This document shows, in pieces, positions 58,431 to 64,000 of a DNA stretch of 64,000 bases. Under the pieces are notes generated by a model. It ran no database searches. It saw nothing but the letters and a program-made list of their open reading frames with translations, and was not told the DNA's origin. Each line of letters starts with the position of its first letter. Position 1 is the first letter of the stretch. Source of the stretch: Nocardioides sp. JS614 (lineage in GTDB: Bacteria > Actinomycetota > Actinomycetes > Propionibacteriales > Nocardioidaceae); the NCBI RefSeq assembly GCF_000015265.1, contig NC_008699.1:1-64000 (forward strand), in the 5' to 3' direction. Position numbers and translations under genes: made by a program.

Positions 58431-59554
58431 ATGAAGGCGTTCATCTCTTCGGTCCGTCGCGGACTCGGGCCTGAACGGGACTACCTGGCTGAGCTCATCC
58501 TGGCTTGCGGCCACACACCGCTGCGGTTCGAGGACTTCGGCGCCCAGGACCTCACCAGCCGAGGGGCGTGCCTCGGGGGAGTGCAGGAGGCCGACGTCTA
58601 CCTCTTGATTCTCGGCCCGCACTACGGCACCGAGGTCGATGACAGCGGACTGTCTCCGACCGAGGAGGAGTTCAACGTCGCTATGGAGCGCGGGATCCCG
58701 GTGTACGTCTTCGTGAAGAGCGGTATCGAGGTCGACCAGGCGCAAAGGGAGTTCATGGACCGGGTCGGCAACTACAAGGACGGCCGCTTCTGGGCCGAAT
58801 TCGCCGACAACGCACAGCTCGGGGTGCATGTCGCGCGTGTGCTGCGCGAGCACCGGGAGCCCGCGCCGCCCTTCCGCCAGATGGCGTTGACCCGCCAGGT
58901 CCAGGTGCCATGGCGCACGGGGCAGCTCTCGGTCCCGCAGACCCGTGACGGGTCACCCGTGCTCGAGGTGCACGTCCTGCCGATTGAGTCGACCGCGCTC
59001 CGTCCGGTCGCGCACTTGGCGGCGCTGGCTGTGCAGCTCGCAAGCGACGCACGCCGCCAGGGCTTCTTTGGACACGGGGACGCGCTGGACATCGCCTCTG
59101 ACACCGAGCTCGCGTGGGCTGTGCGTGCCGAGGACCGTGGCCGGCGCGGCGGTTGGAACGAGGTGCGCCTCGACCCTTCGCCGGCATCTACGCCACCAGG
59201 GGCGGCGCGGTCGCCATCTTTCAGACCCTGCCGAGTGACACGCTCGGCAGCCTGGTCGACGAGCAGGACCTGACCCAACGGTTCACCGTCCTGCTGCGCC
59301 ATGTCGTGCCGTACCTGCCCGAGTCTGAGCACATCACGGTCGCCGCGGCCATTGACCCTGCCGACCGAGTGATGCTCGGCGATCCGTCGACCGTGGGGCA
59401 CCGCAACAGCGGACACATGGGTTTGGGTCGGGGGGAACCGGTCAGGGCTGACCCCGCCGATCAGATCCGAGCCACCGCGCTCGCGCCGCACCTTCACGAC
59501 GTGTCACGGGACCTGGCTGCCCGCATCGTCCAGACGCTGCGCCATCGACGCTGA
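58431..59554 (+). pseudogene. DUF4062 protein gene with a probable -1 frameshift
   Basis: The N-terminus MKAFISSVRRGLGPERDYLAEL, then FEDFGAQDL, GVQEADVYLLILGPHYG, SPTEEEFNVAMERGIPVYVFV is a clear DUF4062 domain, a TIR/nucleoside-deoxyribosyltransferase-like fold often tied to STAND or defence proteins. About residue 250 (WNEVRLDP) the frame breaks: good coding sequence goes on in another frame as FAGIYATRGGAVAIF through IVQTLRHRR, ending at 59554. One inserted base near 59174 (in GACCCTTCGCC) would restore a single 370-odd-residue protein. It is either a real frameshift or an assembly/read error. Confidence 0.75.
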
Positions 59555-59585
59555 GCGCCGCAGTAGGCCAACGACAGGAGCAACC

Positions 59586-60119
59586 ATGGCGACCGAAGAA
59601 GAGGACCCGCGCGACCGGGTGTGGCGGCTGCTCATGGAGAAAGAGCGCTACACGGACTGCCCGCGGGAGGTGATGGGCGCGCTGGATGCGCTCGGAGTGA
59701 CCAACGACGTGGAGGTTGCGCACGCCGAACTCACCTACGACGACACATCCGGTGCCACCGATTGGACAATCACGGCCGCCACCCGGTCCACGCTCATCCG
59801 GATTCGAGCCTCCGCCACCCGCGCGGACCGGCAGGTGTGGAGCGTCGGACGACACCGCGACTCAATCGAGTACACCGTGGCGCCAACCGTCGACGTAGAC
59901 GTTCGACCGTTGACCGACATCGAGCGAGTCGAGCTGAACAACGTCGGCGCCACGGACGCCTGGCAGCCCGGCGCCCAGGTCGTGCAGACCTGGACGTTCC
60001 ACTTGCGCGGCGCAGACACCGTCGAACTCCGCGTCGACACCGGCGACCGGTTCCGGAGCGAGGCCGTTGGTCAGATCTGCTCGTTGTTCGCTCGCCAAGT
60101 GACATCCCGGTCGTCCTAG
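59586..60119 (+). CDS. Hypothetical protein after the DUF4062 gene
   Basis: The 177-residue protein starts MATEEEDPRDRVWRLLMEK and looks like a beta-rich soluble domain (DWTITAATRSTLIRIRASA, VWSVGRHRDSIEYTVAP, WTFHLRGADTVELRV). I do not recognise it. AGGAG 5 nt before ATG 59586 and the 31-nt gap to DUF4062 support a shared transcript. Confidence 0.7.
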   Translation: MATEEEDPRDRVWRLLMEKERYTDCPREVMGALDALGVTNDVEVAHAELTYDDTSGATDWTITAATRSTLIRIRASATRADRQVWSVGRHRDSIEYTVAPTVDVDVRPLTDIERVELNNVGATDAWQPGAQVVQTWTFHLRGADTVELRVDTGDRFRSEAVGQICSLFARQVTSRSS

Positions 60120-60326
60120 GTCCAAGCCGACGCACGGCTCGTCTCGGGAGCTCGGCGGGTCGACCAGTTGGACCGCGCAACATGCAGGAGACGCCTGTCG
60201 ATGCGCCGACGCAGGGAGGGAGCGGCCCATGATGCGCTCGACTCCGACGCTCCGATCGGGAGGCCGCATCGATTAGACGGCGCAAATCAATTCGGATCTG
60301 CCGAGAGTCGGGCGCTTCCAGCCTGA

Positions 60327-60881
60327 TCAGGCGGGGGCGCCAGAGGCGTACCACTCAACCAGCCGACCGGCGAACACCTCGGGCCGGGAGTAGGCGGGAT
60401 CGAGGCCGAAGTGGTCGCTCGGTTCAGCACGCAGGAACTCTGCGATCTCCGCTACGGGTGCCTCGGCGTGCAGGCGGTCCACAAGTGGAACGTAGAGGCA
60501 GGAGTACTCGTCATCTGGCCCGCCAAGGTCGGGACGGACGCCAATGGGGTCCCACTCATTCAGAAGCCGCTGCAGCCCGCGCCAGTCGTGCGCCGCAGCC
60601 AGCTGCTCCAGGACCTTCTGGACGGCGCCGCCGTGAACGCTGTCATCCGGCTCCAACTGCATTGCTTCGATTGCGCCGCCGAGCATCTGCCAGACCTCGC
60701 CAGGGGCGCGCTGCTCGAACGCGACATCTGCGAGCGCGTCAAGAGCGAGCCCGAGCTCGTTGTGGCTGAGGAGGTCTTCGTAGAGGAAGAGTGCCTCGTC
60801 ATCCGGATTCGTCAGCTGGCTGCGCGCACTCTCGAGTTGGGCGCGCACTCTCGCCCACAGCTGGGTCAATAGCTCCGACAC
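60327..60881 (-). CDS. Hypothetical immunity-like helical protein
   Basis: The 184-residue acidic protein has FLYEDLLSHNELGLALDALADVA, a helical pattern common in small immunity proteins of the MafI type, and then EWDPIGVRPDLGGPDDEYSCLYVPLVDRL with AEIAEFL, similar to DUF1871-like proteins. Both likenesses are by eye and tentative. GTG 60881 (MSELLTQLWARV) is chosen; an upstream start at 60929 is possible. No toxin gene lies next to it. Confidence 0.6.
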   Translation of the reverse strand: MSELLTQLWARVRAQLESARSQLTNPDDEALFLYEDLLSHNELGLALDALADVAFEQRAPGEVWQMLGGAIEAMQLEPDDSVHGGAVQKVLEQLAAAHDWRGLQRLLNEWDPIGVRPDLGGPDDEYSCLYVPLVDRLHAEAPVAEIAEFLRAEPSDHFGLDPAYSRPEVFAGRLVEWYASGAPA

Positions 60882-61051
60882 GCAAACATCATCGCGGAGA
60901 AAGGGCAGGCCATTCGACGAACCGCACACGTGGTAGGGCGGGTCGAGAGTGTCTTGGAGCGGCTGCTCATGTTGCTTTCAATGCCGGACCCATGTGCTCA
61001 TGGACTACGGTTTGCGGTGCTGGTGGGAGCCGGCTCAACTGGATACGGCTG

Positions 61052-61070
61052 GTGCACCCCTGGGGTGCAC
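61052..61070. repeat. Perfect palindrome GTGCACCCC-T-GGGGTGCAC
   Basis: Nine-bp arms around a single T, 94 nt before the att remnant. It shares CCCCAGGGGTGCAC (reverse complement) with 61410-61436. Confidence 0.75.
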
Positions 61071-61163
61071 GGACCCGAGCTAACGGGATGGAACCGGAGG
61101 CAACGGGACCCGGTTTCACGCTCAGGGCGGCGGTTCGTGCGTGGTCGAGCGTGATGGTCCTAC

Positions 61164-61187
61164 GGTTCAACTCCCCCCTCGCGCACG
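61164..61187 (+). repeat. tRNA-Leu 3'-end remnant, candidate attachment site (right copy)
   Basis: These 24 bp are identical to 32679-32702 in tRNA-Leu. The similarity continues with gaps and mismatches through the terminator to about 61232, including a shared 20-bp block starting TCCGGGGCTTCG. The 5' part of a tRNA is absent upstream, so this is a remnant and not a gene. Confidence 0.75.
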
Positions 61188-61409
61188 TGTGACAGGCCGC
61201 GGGTCCTCGGATCCGGGGCTTCGTCCATTTCCGGGCCACCTTGGTGTGGCGGCGGGCTGGAGAACGTCGCATTGTTCGGTTGTCGCCGTTGCTGCAGCGT
61301 GGCCTCCTCGTGTGGCTGTGGGTGCTCGTTCAGTCACCTATGTCGCAGCGCCGGCGTCGGGCGATCAATCGGTCGAACATTTCTCGGAGAAACCCTCCAC
61401 GTGTGTGGC

Positions 61410-61436
61410 CCTCGTGCGCCCCAGGGGTGCACGAGG
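61410..61436. repeat. Imperfect palindrome after the att remnant
   Basis: Arms CCTCGTGCGCCCC and GGGGTGCACGAGG around A, with one G/T opposition. Related to the palindrome at 61052-61070. Confidence 0.7.
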
Positions 61437-61630
61437 CGGCGGGTCGAAGGGGTCACGGCGGATACGCCTCGACGATCACCTCGGCGGCATCGCTGCCGTG
61501 CCACCAGCCAACGGCGCTCGAGCATCGACCCTGTTCCGTTGAAGAACTTGTCCCTGGTGGTCGTGGTTCCTCGGTTGACGACGCCGCGTCGCGAGAGAGT
61601 CCCGATGGAACGCGGCGGGGCGATGCTGTG

Positions 61631-62074
61631 TCAGCCAGCCTGGGCGCGTGTGACGACCCCACGCACACCGTCGCGCAGAGCCTCAAGCTCCTCAACCAGC
61701 CGCGGATCAGCGTCGCCAACAAAGCGCAAGACAGCGTCCACGCGCCCGAGCGCCGCTACCGCCTGCGCGATCACCGTCTCGTCGCTCACCGCTTCCTCGT
61801 CGAGCTCATCGGCTGACCGGCCGAAGGCCAGGACATCGTGCCGGGAACGCCGCGCGAGCTTCTCGAAGTGCTCGACCGTCGCCTTCGCGCGCTTGTAGTC
61901 ACGGTCGGCCAGCCGTCGACAAGTCTCGGAGCAGTAGTCCCGTTTGCGACCGCGCCCCACGGATTGCCGGAACTCCTTCCGGCACTGCGGCCGAGCGCAC
62001 AGATCGGGGAGGTCGAACTGGTCGTCAACGGCTTCCCCTGCCAGCGAACGGACGTGCTCAGCACCCTCAGCCAT
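61631..62074 (-). CDS. Small Cys-rich (zinc-binding) protein, paralogue 2
   Basis: The 147-residue protein has LCARPQCRKEFRQSVGRGRKRDYCSETCRRLADRDYKRAK and then a helical C-terminus, matching the protein at 55673-56131 over the Cys region (C-x4-C-R-x-E-F and YCSETCR-x2-ADR-x-Y) and in overall length. ATG 62074 with GAGG 5-8 nt upstream places the first Cys at the same distance as in the paralogue. Function unknown; a nucleic-acid-binding role is possible. Divergent from the DUF2188 gene. Confidence 0.75.
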   Translation of the reverse strand: MAEGAEHVRSLAGEAVDDQFDLPDLCARPQCRKEFRQSVGRGRKRDYCSETCRRLADRDYKRAKATVEHFEKLARRSRHDVLAFGRSADELDEEAVSDETVIAQAVAALGRVDAVLRFVGDADPRLVEELEALRDGVRGVVTRAQAG

Positions 62075-62300
62075 GACTACCTCATAGGTCGCGCGGATAT
62101 GACGGCGATTCCATGTCAACTTTCGCTCAAACGCCAGAGATTCGGCGGTCGACATGCCACAACGCACGGCAAAGGTCGCGCGAAATCACCGCGAAGTCCG
62201 CCAGCAATGCCGAACTTGCTCGCGCGGAATGGGCGTGTCGCCGGGAATCGTCGGACGTCCCTGCTTCCATGAGGAGTGCGGGTCGAGCCCACGAACGCAT

Positions 62301-62334
62301 CGCGGGCGCCTGGTCGGCTAACCAGACGCCCGCG
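62301..62334. repeat. Hairpin in the divergent spacer before the DUF2188 gene
   Basis: Arms CGCGGGCGCCTGGT and ACCAGACGCCCGCG pair with one C/A mismatch around CGGCTA. It lies 87 nt before the DUF2188 start, a layout like the hairpins before the DyP gene. The rest of 62075-62420 holds no gene that I can support. Confidence 0.75.
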
Positions 62335-62420
62335 GCACGCGAGGTGATGCATGCGGTGTAGCTCCTGCATCTCATCACCGGACGAGCCAGACCCACAAGA
62401 TGAGAGAGCAGGAGAACAAG

Positions 62421-62666
62421 ATGAGCAATGACAACCGCCGGCACGTCGTGCCGAACCCGGACGGCGGGTGGGACGTCCGCGCCCCGGACGCGCAGCGCTC
62501 CAGCGCGCACACCGACACCCAGGCCGACGCCATCAGCCGAGCCCGAGACATCGTCGGCAACGCCGGTGGTGGGGAGGTCGTCATTCACGGACGCGATGGC
62601 CGCATCCGCGACTCCGACACCGTCACGCCCGGCAACGACCCCAACCCGCCGCGCGACAGGAAGTGA
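62421..62666 (+). CDS. DUF2188 domain protein
   Basis: The 81-residue protein has RRHVVPNPDGGWDVRAPDAQRSS, ADAISRARDIV and GGGEVVIHGRDGRIRDSDTV, the typical DUF2188 pattern (a small beta-alpha domain with an H-V-x-P-x-x-x-G-W start). No function is established. AGGAGA at 62410-62415 supports ATG 62421. Confidence 0.85.
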   Translation: MSNDNRRHVVPNPDGGWDVRAPDAQRSSAHTDTQADAISRARDIVGNAGGGEVVIHGRDGRIRDSDTVTPGNDPNPPRDRK

Positions 62667-62747
62667 GGCGGAGCCATGCAGTGCCTGCCTCGAGCTCAAG
62701 CAGAAGACAGGTAGCGGCGTCGGATACGGCGGGACCCCGCGATTCAA

Positions 62748-63995
62748 CTAGTCGATAGCAAGCCTCCAGGCCGAGCACGCCTCGGCTGGTCCGTCCCACC
62801 GGGTGGCCGGGGCTATGGGTCCTCCGAGTAGCCCGCCGGCGCAGGAGACCTCGAGAACGGGACCGTCGACGACGACTCGGACGGGGCCGCCTGGCCAGGG
62901 CATCGACTGAGCGTCGACGCCAGGACGCTCGAGGTGGATCCTGCCCTCAGTTGCGCGCAGGGTGGCGCTCTTTCCGAGGTCCGAGGCCAGCACGAGCTCG
63001 GCCTGGCTGGCGGTCGGGTCCCACTCCAGGTCGTAGGCGCGGGCGTCGGCACCCGCCGCCAACGCGTCGCCGCGCGCCTCGGCGAGCGCGGCGTGAGGCT
63101 CGGCGACGAGCCGGTCATCGCGGACGGTCAAGGAATAGGGCAGGCTCAGGCAGCTCGCCCAGCCGTCGTCTGCATCGCTCACGCCGCGCATCCAGAACAT
63201 CAGACACGGAAGCTCGTCCTCATCGAGGAAGTAGGACGGGGCGTAGTAGGAGTCACCGAAGCTGAGTTGACCCCATTCGGTCGGCATCAGCTTTCCCGCG
63301 CTGTAGGAGTCGCGGTCGCCAAGGGCGTAGCCGGCATAGTGCAGCACGTCGTTGTCCCAGACGGAGCTCACCATCACCCAGTGGTCGTCGACCTCGAAGA
63401 CCTGGGGGCATTCCCAGAGCGCTCCCATCCACACCGGGTCCTTCTCTTTCGTGGACCTCTGGAGGGCGATGCCCTCATAGATCCAGGACGACAGGTCCGG
63501 CGAGGTGTAGGTGAGGGCGAGCGCGTCACCCTCCCGCGTCGCCGCGCCGATGAACATGCGCCAGCCCGCCGCGTCGCGAACGACGAAGGGATCGCGGAAT
63601 GCGATCAGATCGAGCTCGTCGGGAGGGGTGACGACGATGTCACCCTTGCTCCAGATCTCCCACGAGTCGTCGGCCGGGGTGGCGAGGCGGACGCGACCCA
63701 AGCCGAGGTCCGGTTGGGCGACCGAGGTGTAGAGGATGGTGGCGTCCTGGCCCGTCAGAGCGAGGCTTCCCGTCCAGATGCCGTCGTCCCCGTCTCCAGG
63801 GGCGATCGCCACCCGGTGCCGCGTCCACGTGAGGAGGTTCGAGCTCGTGGCGTGGCCCCAATGGCAGTTGGGCGCCCACACCATGCTCTCGGGGACGTAC
63901 TGGTGGAACAGGTGATACCGGCCGCGGTGGAAGGTCAGGCCGTGGGGGTCATTGATCCAGCCGGCGTCTGCAGTGAAGTGGACCAGGGGCCGCAT
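62748..63995 (-). CDS. Glycoside hydrolase family 32 beta-fructosidase
   Basis: It would hydrolyse sucrose, sucrose-phosphate or fructans. The 415-residue protein has the GH32 nucleophile motif as WINDPHG (usually WMNDPNG), WGHATSSNLLTW, FRDPFV (RDP motif, transition-state Asp) and WECPQVF (EC motif with the acid/base Glu), then a C-terminal beta-sandwich. ATG 63995 gives MRPLVHFTADAGWINDPHG, a normal start for cytoplasmic members, but the ribosome site and any N-terminal extension lie outside the window. Confidence 0.88.
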   Translation of the reverse strand: MRPLVHFTADAGWINDPHGLTFHRGRYHLFHQYVPESMVWAPNCHWGHATSSNLLTWTRHRVAIAPGDGDDGIWTGSLALTGQDATILYTSVAQPDLGLGRVRLATPADDSWEIWSKGDIVVTPPDELDLIAFRDPFVVRDAAGWRMFIGAATREGDALALTYTSPDLSSWIYEGIALQRSTKEKDPVWMGALWECPQVFEVDDHWVMVSSVWDNDVLHYAGYALGDRDSYSAGKLMPTEWGQLSFGDSYYAPSYFLDEDELPCLMFWMRGVSDADDGWASCLSLPYSLTVRDDRLVAEPHAALAEARGDALAAGADARAYDLEWDPTASQAELVLASDLGKSATLRATEGRIHLERPGVDAQSMPWPGGPVRVVVDGPVLEVSCAGGLLGGPIAPATRWDGPAEACSAWRLAID

Positions 63996-64000
63996 CAGTT

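Larger units (their letters stand above)
60882..61630. other. 750-bp spacer with att remnant and palindromes, no gene
   Basis: I find no convincing coding sequence. The spacer holds the tRNA-Leu 3'-end copy (61164-61187), a decayed terminator after it, and two related palindromes (61052-61070 and 61410-61436). Confidence 0.6.

Noticed and set aside
61141..61200. A second tRNA-Leu gene at 61.1 kb
   Set aside because: Only the T-arm half and acceptor 3' strand are present; the sequence upstream does not form a D-arm, anticodon arm or matching acceptor strand.
61241..61898. Overlapping plus-strand frames of about 190-208 codons after the att remnant
   Set aside because: They run antisense into the Cys-rich paralogue gene and have Arg/Ser-rich composition; only the minus-strand gene has family support.

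Overview
The window is high-GC actinobacterial chromosome that starts at the replication origin. The order dnaA - oriC - dnaN - 6-phosphogluconate dehydrogenase - recF - DUF721/DciA - gyrB - gyrA - DUF3566 - tRNA-Ile - DLW-39 - tRNA-Ala, then the CrgA / PknB-PknA-PbpA-RodA-PstP-FHA block, points to a Nocardioides-like member of the Nocardioidaceae. This rests on gene order and protein similarity recognised by eye; no database search was run.

Region 1 (1-12.4 kb) holds replication initiation, the clamp, RecF, gyrase and two tRNAs. recF carries an unusual in-frame insert made of three 18-bp repeats and a terminator-like hairpin; a near-identical hairpin lies just after tRNA-Ile. Region 2 (12.5-22.1 kb) is ordinary core sequence: a pRiA4b ORF-3-like protein, a sterol-desaturase-family hydroxylase with a FadR-type regulator, SURF1, a patatin and an acyltransferase, PpiA and a rhomboid protease. 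It ends with a DUF559 nuclease-like gene bracketed by two almost identical 48-bp hairpin repeats. Region 3 (22.1-32.3 kb) is the cell-division and cell-wall signalling block: a doubled CrgA, DUF881, PknB with PASTA domains, PknA, PbpA, RodA/FtsW, a PP2C phosphatase and two FHA proteins, mostly translationally coupled on the minus strand.

Region 4 (32.6-61.2 kb) looks like an accessory island. It starts at tRNA-Leu(CAG). A 24-bp copy of the tRNA 3' end, with a decayed copy of the downstream terminator, reappears at 61.16 kb. No integrase is visible. Most of it (33.4-54.1 kb) is a catabolic cluster: an MFS and a sugar-type ABC importer without an ATPase, two MaoC/hot-dog hydratases, an enoyl-CoA hydratase, an acyl-CoA dehydrogenase, two family III CoA-transferases, a PrpD/MmgE protein, an RraA-type aldolase, a dihydrodipicolinate-synthase-family lyase, a semialdehyde dehydrogenase, an L-2-hydroxyglutarate oxidase, a TPP enzyme and an FAD dehydrogenase. 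The likely role is uptake, CoA activation and hydration/oxidation of an organic (di)acid, probably draining to 2-oxoglutarate; the substrate cannot be read from sequence. A CTGTWGACAR-type motif occurs before five transcription units and may be the operator of the local GntR/FadR regulator at 39.1 kb. The two CoA-transferase genes form a 1,166-bp near-identical inverted repeat around 7.8 kb of the cluster and differ mainly in one 61-bp patch.

The rest of the accessory region (54.5-62.7 kb) holds an in-frame Abi-like/FadR chimera, two paralogous small Cys-rich proteins each divergent from another gene across hairpin-containing spacers, a DyP peroxidase with a SpaA/Cna-B-like C-terminal extension, a zinc-ribbon + frameshifted DUF4062 + unknown-gene cassette, an orphan immunity-like protein and a DUF2188 protein. 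The window closes with a GH32 beta-fructosidase on the minus strand whose start is at the window edge.
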